Source: Blastobasis lacticolella
Taxonomy: Eukaryota; Arthropoda; Insecta; Lepidoptera; Blastobasidae
Direction: 5' to 3'
DNA length: 64,000 bases
NCBI GenBank assembly: GCA_905147135.1
Contig: LR990060.1
Span: 5,162,001 to 5,226,000 of the forward strand
Made by a program: the position numbers and the translations under genes. The notes under the pieces are model-generated. The model saw only the letters and a program-made list of their open reading frames with translations, had not been told where the DNA came from and did not search any database. Of the stretch, positions 40,371-52,139 are shown one piece after another. Within the stretch, counting starts at the first letter, position 1. Each line of letters starts with the position of its first letter.

Positions 40371-40542
40371 TAACCAGCTACCACCCGTGATTCGTAGGTC
40401 TCGGTCCTATTTTCAACTCTGCCGAACACCACACACGGCTATTCGAACATTCAAAACATCTGTAGGGGAAAACGATACTCCCTCTGAACATGAACTATAA
40501 ACTGGAATTATTCCAATTAGTTAAATCTAACACTTGAGGATC

Positions 40543-40835
40543 GTTGGTGGAGTGGTTAAGGTATCCGACTCGTGAGTGAGATACCTGGTTAGAATCCTAC
40601 TGCGGCTTCTCTGATTCTTTTCTGAGTTATATACATTTGTTTTATACTAACCGATGCTCTTACGGTGTGGGGAAACATCGTGTTGAAACCTGTTCAGGCG
40701 ACTGAATGTGTAACCATGATACAGTCTAGTCAGGTTTCCCTAGTAGCAGCGTCACGGAGGTCATATGGCAGTTGCTCCACTGTAATAATCTGATCTACGA
40801 AAACAAGACCACAACCGGGACAGTAACGTCATGAT
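40543..40835 (+). repeat. S1 SINE (unit B)
   Basis: Twin of 37,188-37,492, with head GGTGGAGTGGTTAAGGTATC and the same shortened 3' end (CGGGACAGTAACGTCATGAT). Confidence 0.8.
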
Positions 40836-41015
40836 GATTATTGTACAGCGGTACCACAATGATTCTGAGCAGCTCGACAACTAACTCTTTTTCTGGATCG
40901 TAATAAACGCATCCTCATCACGGTATACTGCGGCATGTTAGCTTGAATACCGCAAATTCTGGTGGAGTTGAAGCCTCCATGCGACGGTGATGGCGAGATT
41001 TTCCTGAGGCGAGAG

Positions 41016-41266
41016 AGGCGCTGTCCTAATTAAAACGGTCGTGCGACCATGGTCGTACGACGGACTAGCCCGATCAATAAAGTAATTCAGGCGCTGTCCT
41101 CATTAGCAACGGTCATACAACCATGGTTGTGCGACGGGCGTGTTTGTGGTCTCCTCTTGGTCGAGCGACGTCGGTCCGACGAAAAGTTGCCAATTAGGAC
41201 AGTACCTCAAACCCGCTCATAGCACGACCACCCTCGTACGACCGTGCCAAATAAGGCAGCGCCTGA
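41016..41266. mobile_element. TIR MITE with palindromic internal repeats (unit B)
   Basis: The main element is 41,087-41,266 (TCAGGCGCTGTCC at left, GGCAGCGCCTGA at right) and the partial left end is at about 41,016. The palindrome around ACCATGGT is kept. Confidence 0.65.
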
Positions 41267-41799
41267 CGGTTTAAGAAGCGCGGGCATTGTTATCAGTCTC
41301 GCAAGGACACTGCGTAGAATTTATTTAAATTTTTGTTTCGACTCTTGGAGTTTGTATGTGCCTATACCTATATGTGCATACAAACAAACCTTCTGTGGGA
41401 CTTTATGAATGAGTGAAGTGTCATATTTTAACTATGAAGAGACCTCACAAAACACCATAAGTCCAATGCTGTATTCCCAGTATTTCCCTAATTATAAAGG
41501 AAAAACAGGATAACCTAAATCAATACAAACCCAATCTAAAGCCTGTGAGAAATAATTTCGAAACGGACGCTTGTCTCAAATTAAAATCCAAATTAAATGA
41601 AACCCTTTAATCATTTCACCCTGTCCTTTGATCTGCGGTTGGGATAAAACCAAAATTGATTTGGAATTAAACAAATTGTTCACTGATGAAGGTTTTGCCC
41701 TGATTTACTTCTTTATATCTAAAACCGTTTACTTCATTGAGTCGGTCTACCCGTAAATTACATATAATTATACTGTGATGAGGTACTAATCAGCCCTGT

Positions 41800-41935
41800 G
41801 GTGTCCAGCAGAATAGAATGGCACCAACCCCTTACACTCGTGGGTGTCGTACAAGGCGACTAATGTTTTCGAGGCAAAAGATCTAGAGTCTCTATAGACT
41901 GGAAAATGAGCACCAGCGTTTTCCATCATCACATC
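41800..41935 (+). repeat. Z-family repeat, left half (unit B)
   Basis: GTGGTGTCCAGCAGAATAGA to CAGCGTTTTCC; then the sequence switches to the reverse complement of the other half of Z. Confidence 0.7.
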
Positions 41936-42047
41936 ACAGCCCATAACAGTCCACAGCAGGCCTTAGGGCCTCTCTCACGAAATGAGAGGTTATTGCCATG
42001 ATCTCCACGCTTGGCAGGCGGGTTGGAGATCGCAGTGTTTTATATAA

Positions 42048-43340
42048 ATAGGGTAAAAAGCCGGATACTTGCCCCACTTTTCTAAAAAGCTTTATTATGA
42101 AGAAATATGTACTTACTTAGAAATATGCAACATGTATTTTAAAACATATGTCTTTAATCTTCTATAATAGCCTATATTCGTAAACATAATTACTATTGGT
42201 TTTGAGTAAATCCTGTTTTACTTGACCTCTCAAAAGGGGGATAGTTGCCTATTGTAGCGGATAGTTGCCCCACGGTAAAAATGCTTCGGGGGATAGTTGC
42301 CTCGTGCGGGGATTGACGCCTCCATATGATTTTGTTGAATATAAACAATGTTTATTATTTACTAAGATCCTTTATTATGCACTAATCAAATTATTAATAA
42401 ATATTGTAAAAACATAGTATTAAGTTTTAATGATTTAAATCATAAAATCATCATCATCTTTTAGGCCGGATAAGCTTTCCTGCTTTTTCTTCTCTATTCT
42501 TCTCATCCGGTCTTGGGTCTCATCTAGACTATGCCATGATATCCACACCAACCACGATTCCTTCAATAGATAGCATACACCGCGTTACAGCGTTTCTTCG
42601 AGACTATCCGAGAAGGCAGTTTTCTATTCGGTGTCGGCGCAGACAGACTAAGGAAGTTGATTTTAGTCCTCCTTCGTCTCCCCTTTATCGCCAACTATCT
42701 TCTGTCTAGCTAATGTGGCGCTGCCCCACGACCGATTTTTGCTTGTCCCTGTGAGGCATTTTGGTCCCCTATAATAAAAGCACAGACAAATACATTTTAT
42801 TTTATAAAGCAATAAGTCCTAATAAGTTGGAAAAAATGTCCTTACATAATTTTATACTTGCGAATACTTGCCCCTAGGGGCAATAATCCGCCAAAGTAAA
42901 TGGGGCAACTATCTTTTTTGATACAGATACTTGCCCTTGTTATTTGTGAAATAAATAAGACTTGTTATACAATAAAAAATATTATACAATGTAATTTAAA
43001 CCCTAACGCATACGTTCAGTCATCAGTCTTCTTTTTGATTCTATTCATATATATAATCAAAAAGAAGACTGATACCATAATAAGTAATAAAGACATTCAA
43101 TATTAATTAGTAATTACTTACCAAAATAATTTTAATGCCCGTCAAAGGTTCAGCGCCGAAGATTTGTGCTTACAAGAACAAATCGCGTGCGCCTACACTG
43201 CTGGATTACATGGCACGGAGGCGTTCTTGAGGGGCACTTTTGATTGTGGTAAAGGGCTAACGCCACCAACATCCCTATCATAGTGTATTCAAAATTGGGG
43301 CAACTATCCCACTGGGGCAAGTATCCGGCTTTTACCCTAT
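42048..43340. mobile_element. non-autonomous TIR DNA transposon with subterminal motif array
   Basis: The 28-29 base terminal inverted repeats (42,048-42,076 beginning ATAGGGTAAAAAGCCGGATA, and 43,313-43,340, ending GGCTTTTACCCTAT) differ by one base of A/T run length. Inside both ends lie repeated GGATA(C/G)TTGCCCC-like motifs: I count nine, at about 42,062, 42,240, 42,260, 42,290, 42,866, 42,901, 42,925, 43,296 and 43,313, in both orientations. Such subterminal arrays usually bind transposase. No transposase ORF is present. The superfamily is not identified, and the target duplication is unclear (AA at most). Confidence 0.75.
43022..43073. repeat. perfect 19-base hairpin inside the TIR transposon
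   Basis: ATCAGTCTTCTTTTTGATT (43,022-43,040) and its exact complement (43,055-43,073) flank a 14-base loop. Unit A has only a single diverged arm at about 38,836-38,855. Confidence 0.7.
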
Positions 43341-43454
43341 AACAATAGAAAATGCTGCTGGCCATTCAACGGAGATTCTTGTACGACACCCACGAGTGTA
43401 AGGGGTTAGTGGTATTCTACTGTGCCGGACACCACGCGGCCATGTACGCTTATG

Positions 43455-43615
43455 TACGGATATGTACACTTAAATCGTTTAAACTACGCATCGGACTTGA
43501 ATGCGGTTTATAACAATAGATATAGTGATTCAAGAGGAAGCTTTAGAAGCAAGAAAAGAATAGTAGGTACAGGTAAAGTTGGTGTACGCGAACGAAGTCG
43601 CGCCGGGTTCACTAG
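43455..43615 (-). repeat. H-family repeat
   Basis: Plus-strand AATAGATATAGTGATTCAAG, AGAATAGTAGGTACAGG and CGAAGTCGCGCCGGGTTCAC, ending in TAG, correspond to H in reverse. Confidence 0.6.
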
Positions 43616-45268
43616 TTATTTATATGTATCATCTTAGAGTCAGTTCCGACAAGACTCTAGTTACGGTTTAACCTACTTGCCACAGGAAAACGTATCAAAC
43701 TATCACACTATGCTCTTCCGAAAGGGATCCTCAATAGGTATAAGGTATAATTCATTTCGGAAACTGGAACATCTGAAGTAGTTCCACAGCTTGACCTCTC
43801 CGTAGTTACTAGCTTTCATACATTAGGTAGGTGGTCATTTAAAATGGTAGCTCCGGAAAAAAACTGCCCTAAATATTATTTCCACACGAACAAAATCGCG
43901 TGCAAAATCTAGTTAATAATAACAAAATTCAATATCAATAAAAAAATCTCAGACTTCAATCTACTTGCTGCAGAAAAACTTGTCAAACTATCACACTGCG
44001 CTATTCTGAAACGCTACAAAACATTGAACGTCACGCGAACTTATTTCGTGAACGTTATAGACCAGCCCGACCGTGTACGATTTTCACGGTATATTTACGT
44101 TTATACTGCGTTAGTCCCGCAACGTGAGCGTATATAACAGTTAACGTAAAATTTCATGAGATCCGTAGGTACTAAGCACATATTATTTTCCAAAGAACAA
44201 GATGGTATTATATTTTTGCTTGTCTTGGGAGATAAGAGTGTGGTTTCGTTTGGTTGGCTTTAAAGAGCAAAAAAAATTTGCCAGTCTAACTATGAAGGTA
44301 GCTAACTTTCCAATCATTTTGGTTGGCTTGATACTGGGGTTGACGTTTGTATTTATTAAATGTGAATAGTAGTTGTCACATCAAGTAATGAACAAGTAAG
44401 TGTTAGGAAACCCTAACTGCTATTAATAAGCAAAACATTATTTTTAGTGTAGCATTAAGTTGAAAACGCCTTTTGAAGACTTTTATTTTGACACCCCACT
44501 CGATTAATTTAGAGTACCGAAAAAGCTTTACGACAGTCACAAAACCATGCCTATAATCCGCCATTCTGTTTTTATTTTTAATGTACCCATTGTCACTCGC
44601 GCGACGAAGACGGAGCCTAATAACACTCCATAATATGTTAAAGTATTTTTGCGCGTCTTGCGCCACAGGAGTTAAAATCCACTGAACCGTTAGGGCTACA
44701 CTTAAGGTTTGGCCCGTTCCAAAAAATCTGACATACATACGGTCGAAAATTAAAACCGGAGAGTTGGTGGTGGTGACGCCGATGTTTTATGATAATGATT
44801 TACCCAAATGCGTCAGAAGAGGTCTGACGCCTTCTGACGCATTCGGGTAAACCATCACCCCTCATCAACCATTAACCCCTTAACGTGCTGTGGTTGCCGA
44901 AAAGAGCCCGAATCGAGGAACAATCGAAGGCTGACTGCCACTGCGAATTTATTCCACGCGGCAATATTTCAGCGAAACGGCGGCACACATTTGGCTTATC
45001 GGCGGCCTCCTCCTAACCTCTCATAACTTATGGAGGGCGGAATCTTTTTTTAAATGCGAAACTCTTTTTTATAAAAAGCAAGGGGCTGGGCACATGTGCG
45101 AGGTGATTGGGTGTCAGCGTAATTTGGTGAGTAGGTCGGGGCGAAATTTTGTTTAGTAAGTTAGGTGGAGAAGTAGGGCTAATTTATAGTTAACTGAAGT
45201 AGTGCGGTTGCGCCTAACACTAAGCCCGGCTTGCACCAAATGCTTAAATAGATTTAAGAGTGACGTTT
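43616..45268. other. mostly unrecognised; one hairpin
   Basis: At 44,799-44,851, TTTACCCAAATGCGTCAGAAG pairs with CTTCTGACGCATTCGGGTAAA (one mismatch), a possible small foldback element. The more GC-balanced block 44,870-45,140 is unique in the window. No gene seen. Confidence 0.4.
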
Positions 45269-45269
45269 A

Positions 45270-45450
45270 AGTTGACTGACTGGGTAACCATGATCCAATC
45301 TGGTCAGTTTCCCCTGGTGACAAGGTCACGGAGGTCAGATGCATTCGTTCCACTTTAATTATCTGATCTGCGCATTCTTTATCATGGTCAAGGTGGACTC
45401 TGGAACCTCGTGCGCAAGGTCACAACTGAGGCATTAACGCCAAGATGACT
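45270..45450 (+). repeat. S1 SINE, 5'-truncated
   Basis: GGTAACCATGATCCAATCTG, GGTCACGGAGGTCAGATGCA, TATCTGATCTGCGCATTC and GCATTAACGCCAAGATGA; no tRNA-like head. Confidence 0.7.
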
Positions 45451-45892
45451 TACTGAATATGATTTATATTAGACTGCCACAAGCTTATATGATCCGGTTG
45501 CCAAAACCAGAACTAAGTGACGCCATTTTGAGTTGTCATGTCAATGTCAACAACAGCGACGCTGTTGATAAGTTTGTAACAAATTAATATGAATCGCTAA
45601 TGTGGCCATTTATGACCCCCTGGTTGTATGCACCTAGCCTTAGAAAGGGCCGGATGGTCGCGACCGAACTTTAGGGTTAACACTGCCGCCCTTTGCGAAA
45701 TGCGATTGCCGGGAAGGGTTCAGACGTTATTATAAGTCGCTCAATGCGCTCTGAATTAAAAAATAATATTGTCAAAGAATTTCCCTACGGCTTTGTGCTC
45801 TGAAAAATGCTAAAGCACTTCTGAGGAGCTGGTGAAGTGAAGAGGTAGTTTGTGGTAGTCAATTTGTATTTATATTTTATATCAACCTTCTT

Positions 45893-46225
45893 GGAGCGTC
45901 AGTGGCCGAATGGTTAAGGTATCCGACTCGTTAGCGAGTGGGAGGTTCGAATCCCACTGCGGCCAATGCAGCCGATACCAATGACTCTTTTCTGAGTTAT
46001 GTAGGTACATTAGTTGAAGGACAACAACAACGTGATGAAACCTGCACATTCAGGCGACTGACTGTGTAACCATGATCCAATTTGGTCTAGTTCCCCTGGT
46101 AGCAGGGTCAGGAGGTCAGATGGCAGTCGCTCCACTGTCTTATCTGATTAGCCAAATCCTGGATCTTGGCCAAAGCGGACCCCGGGCCCTCGTACGCATC
46201 CTGCACATTAACGCCAAGATGATGT
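45893..46225 (+). repeat. S1 SINE, near full length
   Basis: The head GTGGCCGAATGGTTAAGGTA and B box GGTTCGAATCCCAC are well kept; the body is shortened near 46,020; the 3' end is CGGACCCCGGGCCCTCGTAC and CACATTAACGCCAAGATGAT. Confidence 0.85.
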
Positions 46226-49200
46226 TTTTTGTCAACCTTCTAACGAAATAGCAACCGGTCGAGCTGCTAAAGAGTCTTGTAATACGAGTATCTAAGGCAA
46301 GGCTTTTATTAGGGTTGTTAACTCTACCACATTAATTATTCTTTATAGGTTTATGGAATCTGTATTGTTTTTCTTGGAAGGGTGCGCCCAAATTCATGAA
46401 AGTGCCTCAAGGTGCCTCAAGTCTAGCAGTAGACTGTTGGTATAATGTAATGTAAAATTGTCCTAAGACCACGTGTAGGTATCTGACGCCAGAACTTGAA
46501 ACAAAGACAACGAGTGGAAGAATGGAAAAACTTTATAACAAACATACAAATACATACCTTATATAGTAGGTACGTATCGAAAAAGCAACAGGCGACCTTA
46601 TTGCTAAAAGAAAACGCTCCCCGCAGCCATCTTAATGTTATTAAAAATAATTTCATTGTTCATTTTTCTTAGAACTTAAATAAGTGGAAAATCTCGTTCA
46701 ATTTAATAACATCTACTTATATATTTTTTTATAACTAACTTGGGACTAAGTTAGTAGAAATCAGTTTTAACTTATAACCATTGAATGAAGTTTTCGTTTT
46801 ATCTCGATGAAAGACAGAAAAATAAATTTTCTGCAAAGTTTACTGCAAATACTTGATATTTTCTTACTCAATTTCCTAGATTGAAGATTTTCGCTATAAC
46901 CTAGCTCCAGATTTCTTATTAATTTCAGGTTTTGAGGAGACGGTTCCATTGAAAGTCATGTGGCCATTTAGACCCCTGATGATTCAATCTGCTAAATTCC
47001 GTAAAGTTCTATACCTAATGCATTAGTACTGACACATAAATATTGGAGCTCCTTAGTGACTTAGAGATCTCACGGTCTACAAACTTCAGAGTGCAATTCC
47101 ACGTCTGTTAAGAAATATTAGTTCTTAACACAGCCATTACTCTCCTGTTCCTCGGTTGGCGCCCGAGAACATTATTGCACTGAGATCGGATGTATGTGGC
47201 CTCTTCGTCAGAACGTTTTTCTATACAACGATTTAGAGGTACACAACCAGACCCCCTTAGACCAGAATATGCGCAGTGACGTTTTCTGTTGTGTGTTTTC
47301 AACAATGCTATCTGCAACCCGCTTAATAGTTCTTCACATTCATAATAATAATTATCACTTAATGTATCAATTTCCATTAGTAGTAAGTAGTCCGTTTATT
47401 GTTTCACAGTTCTTTAATGGAGTCCTCAATGTAGGATCACAAATATAAATGACCTATAAAGTAAAAGCACTGTTTACTGCACTGCAATGTTTGGTGTTCA
47501 AAAATGTTGCATTGTTGCATGAATCGTAATGAGGTATGCACTTACCGAAGGGTATGTCATTATTTGTTTATACAACTAATACGCTATTCACTTAAATGTT
47601 TGTGATCATAAAGTTTTGTGCGGTTTCTTGCTAGCCACACGCAAAATATGTGCCTAACCTATTTGTAAACGAGCAGCATCATTCACTGATGGTCACAGTG
47701 ACAGTTAGACGATCAGCGGCGCTAGCGTTGCGGAGTTTTTTTTTTATATTTTTAGTTATTGTAAAATATTTAAGATTCCGACATTCATGAGTGTTTGTAA
47801 AAAGCCTAAACTGAATCAACGTGATTTGATTTGATTCTGTTTATAAAAAAAAATATTGATTTATCCTCTATTAGACTGCGAACTCGTTTCTTGAGGCTCC
47901 TAATACCGTTGGCAAAGCTCGACCACAAACCTCGACAAAGATTGACCACGATATTCTGCTGGGGATCCTGAGATGGTTCAACAGTCTCGAGAGCTGATTT
48001 CCGCCCGGTGATGGCATAAAATAAAAATTTTAACAAAATAAAGCGATTAATGATATCAGTCCCCCAGATATGAATGTGGAATACCTGGATATTCAAAGGC
48101 TTGCTTACACCAAAAATATATTATAAGGTAAGGGAAATACGAGGAAAGTTTCCGTAAATTATTCAACTCCGTCTTCCTCTAAAGTTTTAAGAATGGCCTA
48201 ATAAAAAATTTACATAGACCAACCTCAAAACGGAATTGAAGTTCCCCCTAATTGCGGGAAAAGTACGTGATATAAAAGTTTTGGAAACTTTATTTTTGCA
48301 GTTCCGTTCCGTTCAAGGAAAAGCGATACACCTACCACTTTTTATATATTTCTTTGTATCAGCTGACGAATAAAAGCCAAAACTAGGATGGATAAGATAG
48401 TAAGGAGAGAAATATGAATCCATTGAGGATCAATCAGATGTAGAACTTCATAGGTTCATTTACACCTGAAACAATGAAACCATGAGAAAGAATTTTTGAA
48501 GTCCATTTTGAAACACCTAATTTATATGGGTTTGTAGGATATATCAAGCGCAATGTGTGCATAATTACGTTTTACTTAAGGTTTACCCGGATGTCGAATG
48601 ACGCTTTCAGAGTTCACAAAATCACAATGTTCTAGCGCATATATCTTCTCTGGTTTAAGGGATATCGCGAAATTTTTTTCACGGTTATTCATGTGGTAAA
48701 TCATAAGTTAATGAAAAATTCACTAAATAAAAATCGTGACTGTTCCTCATTGTGGGAATTACACATTACAATTTACTTACTCAAGTACAAGTACCTAATG
48801 GACAAAATTCGAAATCTGTTAATTTGATACACATAAAACTGACTTGCGATTGGTATTTTGGTTGAAGGCAGTTTATCTCTTTAGATTAGTTTTCCAACCG
48901 TAAACACACCGGCTGATCAAAAAAGCACCCGGAGTATTTGAATTTCGAACTTAAATACACGTCGCCGATCGCAGATCAATCGCCGATCACAATAAAAAGT
49001 GTCTTACTAGTTTGTCAATCAAAAATGAAATACGCATCCAAAATGACCGTAAATTTATATATATCTTATAAACATGTGTGTGTACCAACATAAGAAAAAA
49101 AATTGGTTCTTACAACAACGTATTTATATTCGAAATTCAAATATTCCGGGTATTTTTTTAACAGCCCTCGTATATTTGCCTTGTTTTGAGCAGCTGAATA

Positions 49201-49535
49201 CATTTTCATGAAAATGTTTGTTGTTAGTTCGGAACCCTCCAGGCACCAGTGACATTTGCACTTTTCCGTTATTTTCTTTATTAGGCACCTAGTTAAGTCA
49301 AAAACACTTTAAGCGTCCGCGATAACAAGAGTTGGTGTTCTTTCAGAGTTCAAATGGAAATTTCACTTAAGTGTCGTGGCTTTATAGTTTTCAGCAATTA
49401 CTTTTGTTGAGAATTTATTTTAACTTTGTCTTGTTATTACTAAAGCTTCTTATTTTTGTTTTCAGGTGATATAATTGTTGTATTGTCAAGCTCTAATTTT
49501 TTAGAAAAAAGAATTGTGTTCTTATTTGGTTAAGT
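46226..49535. other. 3.3 kb with no recognised feature
   Basis: No match to the repeat families of the window and no ORF with a domain. Several 60-96 codon frames are AT-rich and unsupported. It is relatively repeat-poor, like 23.9-26.4 kb. Confidence 0.35.
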
Positions 49536-50245
49536 GAAGGTGGCATAATGGCTAGCGGGTTGGATTCGCAAGCAAAAGATATCGGGTTCGAGCCCCAGTG
49601 CCGCCTTGTACTAATTACTTTTAATGAGTTTGGTGTGTATGTCGCAGCCGGATGGTTAAATTAGCCAGTTAATTAAACGGCTAGCTACTTATGCTATTAT
49701 TTAATTGAAAATTTGCCAATTTCAATAATTTTTAAAGTAATGTTTAAAGAACGAAATTGACCCGAGTTTACGGAGCTCCTCCAAATATTGTCACAATGCT
49801 AACTTAATCACAATAATCTCGAACAATAATAATAGTTTGCATTAGGTTTTAATTCGGTTGGGTTAGGATAGTGTTGTGACAATGCATGTAGGAGCTCCGT
49901 AAACTCGGGGCAATATCGTTCGTTAGACTTAACTTTCAAAGTTAATGAATTTGGCAAATATTCAATTAAATATTTGCTTAAAAAGCTAGCCATTTAATTA
50001 ACATTTAATTAACTTAATAATTAACCATCCGGCTGCGACATGTACATTGTTGAGCACTAACCGATGCACTTACGGTGAGGGAAAACATCGCAAGGAAACC
50101 TGCACATTCGGGCGACTGAATGTGTAATGATCCAATCTGGTCAGGTTCCCCTGTTAACAGGGTAACGGAGGCCAGACGGCAGTCGCTCTACTGTATTACC
50201 TGATCTGCCACATCCTAAATCACGGTAAGGCGGCATGTGAGAGCT
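49536..50245 (+). repeat. S1-related SINE split by a foldback element
   Basis: The head (GGTGGCATAATGGCTAGCGG; B box GGGTTCGAGCCCCAGTGCC) runs to about 49,640. The body resumes at 50,042 (TGTACATTGTTGAGCACTAA, CTTACGGTGAGGGAAAACAT) and ends near ATCTGCCACATCCTAAATCA. The 401 bases between are the foldback element. Confidence 0.75.
49641..50041. mobile_element. 401-base foldback transposon (MITE)
   Basis: The ends are ATGTCGCAGCCGGATGGTTA and its complement. A second paired segment lies in the interior: CCCGAGTTTACGGAGCTCCT (about 49,761) pairs with AGGAGCTCCGTAAACTCGGG (about 49,891). The element thus folds along much of its length and has no ORF. Insertion into S1 is clean on both sides. 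Confidence 0.8.
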
Positions 50246-50269
50246 CAATCATCATCATCGCATGGACTC

Positions 50270-50860
50270 TAGTTATTTGAATTTATCTGTTATATTGACA
50301 GCTTCGTTTTCGATATGGATGGTTTCAAGATCCGCTCTGTCCATGCACACTGTTTTGACGTTTAGTTTAAAACCGCCGTTTTCTTGCACTTCCTTATAAG
50401 TGTTTAGGCAGGATCTTGAGACCAGGTCAAGATCCTGCCTAAGCTAGCTCACCAGTGCGATGTCATTAGAGTCTTTTAGAAGCCAAAGAGACGCGCCTAG
50501 AATTTCCGCTGAGAGGACATCGAGCACAATGTACAACAAGTAAGGGCGCAGCACTGTACCTCAGTGAATACTTACAGTAATACAGTATGACATACGATGG
50601 TTTAAACAATGGCTTCAGCATTGGCCATAGACCTTGATTTCAGAGCCCACTCTTCCGAGGGACATTGACGAAGCTCGAGAAATCCGAAATGCAAAGGTTG
50701 ATGTCTACAGTGGGACCCTGATGGCAGAGATCGGGTTCATTGTGCTGCAGCCAGGCAGAAGCCGTGTTGGGAATCTGATACAGAGCATTCCTGTCTCTGG
50801 TCTCTAATTAGTTTAAATAGCTTGATAATGCAGCTCATAAGTTTGATTCCTCGATAGTTG
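50270..50860 (-). pseudogene. degenerate RTE-clade reverse transcriptase
   Basis: Reading the minus strand in pieces gives NYRGIKLMSCIIKLFKLI (RT motif after the first catalytic region), HGFCLAAAQ (FGF box), YIVLDVLSAEI, DSNDIALVS (where the YADD box is normally found; the second Asp region is altered) and FKLNVKTVCMDRADLETI. Order and wording match the RTE clade. Stops and frameshifts occur throughout, so it is an old pseudogene. A perfect 16-base hairpin interrupts it at 50,404-50,442. Confidence 0.7.
50404..50442. repeat. perfect 16-base hairpin
   Basis: TTAGGCAGGATCTTGA (50,404-50,419) and its complement (50,427-50,442) with a 7-base loop, inside the RTE pseudogene. Confidence 0.7.
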
Positions 50861-50861
50861 A

Positions 50862-51125
50862 GACGACCTGAGTGGTTCAGTGGTCAACATCTGTGGTCGG
50901 TCATCAATGGTCGGTCTGCCACGCAAGAGGTCCCGGGTTCGATTCCCGGCCGGTCAGAAATTGAAATGATGAATTTTAATTTCTGTTACGGGTCTGGGTG
51001 ATCTATGTATAATAAGTATATATTAAAAAAAAAGTATATAAGTAGTTTATCAGTTATCTAGCACCCATAACACAAGCTTTGCTTACTTTGGGGCTAGATG
51101 GCGTTGTGTGAATATGGCCACGAAA
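50862..51125 (+). repeat. S2 SINE, full length
   Basis: GACCTGAGTGGTTCAGTGGT, a small duplication in the head (GTGGTCGGTCATCAATGGTC), B box GGGTTCGATTCCCGGCC, and 3' end GCTAGATGGCGTTGTGTGAA followed by an A-run (51,124-51,136). Confidence 0.85.
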
Positions 51126-51309
51126 AAAAAAAAAAATTGCCGCACACATTGCCAACATATGTACATACACTGCCATATATTGGCAAAATAGTGTAAACGC
51201 ACCATGCGTATAGTATAAGCCCCGTAATTACAACCATATTGAGCTGTTCAGTGAGCAAGATTTTGCCAAGATGATGATTATTACTAATTATTATTATTGA
51301 TTTAATGTT

Positions 51310-51663
51310 TCGGTCGTCGGTGGCCGAGCGGTTAGGGTATCTGACTCGTAAGCGAGAGGTACCGGGTTCGATTTCCGCTCTGGCTATATACCAATAATTA
51401 TCTTCTGGGTTATGTACTTTAGTTGAATACCAATCGATGCTCTTACGGTGAAGAAAAACATCGTGATGAAACCTTCATATTCAGGCGACTGGATGAGTAA
51501 CCATTATCCAATTTGGTCGTGTTGCCCTGGTAGCAGGGTCATGGAGGTCAGATGGCAGTCGCTCTATTGTATTACCTGATCAGCCAAATCCTTGATCATG
51601 GTCAAGGCAGACCCCGGGCCCTTGTCCGCGAAAGCACAACCGGGACATTAACGCTAAGATGAT
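51310..51663 (+). repeat. S1 SINE, full length
   Basis: Head GGTGGCCGAGCGGTTAGGGT, B box GGGTTCGATTTCCGC, body CGATGCTCTTACGGTGAAG, 3' end CAGACCCCGGGCCCTTGTCC and GGGACATTAACGCTAAGATG. One of the best preserved copies. Confidence 0.88.
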
Positions 51664-51914
51664 CAGGTCATTGATTTAAAGTTGAACTCAGTTTAGATGC
51701 ACAGACATACTCTTATAGGAAAACATTTCAATACAGCCTTTGTGCCATTATCCGTAAACACTTGGAAAATATAGTAATCACGTACTTGGTACTAACCTTG
51801 TCAGCAAAAACTCCGGGTCAACCATACTGATTGGTCAAAGGTTCCCTCGGTGTCGAATTACAAAGAATCTCACCGCAATAACGATTGTGAGGAAATTTTC
51901 GTGTTTCCACAAAT

Positions 51915-52053
51915 TCCTGTCTTATCTATTTGGTATTAGATTTTATTATTGCCTGTACTGTAATGCCTGTTTACTATTAAATGAATTCCTATCTTATATT
52001 TTTGGTATTAGATTTTATTATTGCCTGTACTATAATCCTTGTTTACTGTTGAA
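51915..52053. repeat. two-copy tandem repeat, about 70-base unit
   Basis: 51,915-51,985 and 51,986-52,053 share GGTATTAGATTTTATTATTG and CCTGTACT; a local tandem duplication. Confidence 0.85.
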
Positions 52054-52139
52054 TTCTTTTCTAATCACTTTACTCGATATTTTCCTTTTTCGGTGTCACA
52101 CGTTTTTGTTCCTTTTTTCTTATTAATTTTTTCATGTAT

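Larger units (their letters stand above)
38921..43155. repeat. segmental tandem duplication, unit B
   Basis: Second copy of the 28,487-38,920 unit, lacking the LINE at 29,038-30,366 and the CR1/R1-clade nest. B-specific differences are an S2 SINE at 39,945-40,170, about 225 extra bases at 41,508-41,733, and a longer TIR transposon. By eye the shared parts are very similar; no percent identity was computed. Confidence 0.85.
41936..43440 (-). repeat. Z-family repeat in reverse, split by the TIR transposon
   Basis: 41,936-42,047 (ATCATCACATCACAGCCCAT, AGTCCACAGCAGG, GTTGGAGATCGCAGTG) and 43,341-43,440 (AATGCTGCTGGCC, TTGTACGACACCCACGAGTG, AGGGGTTAGTGG) together make one complete Z copy in reverse, with the TIR element inside it. 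Confidence 0.75.
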
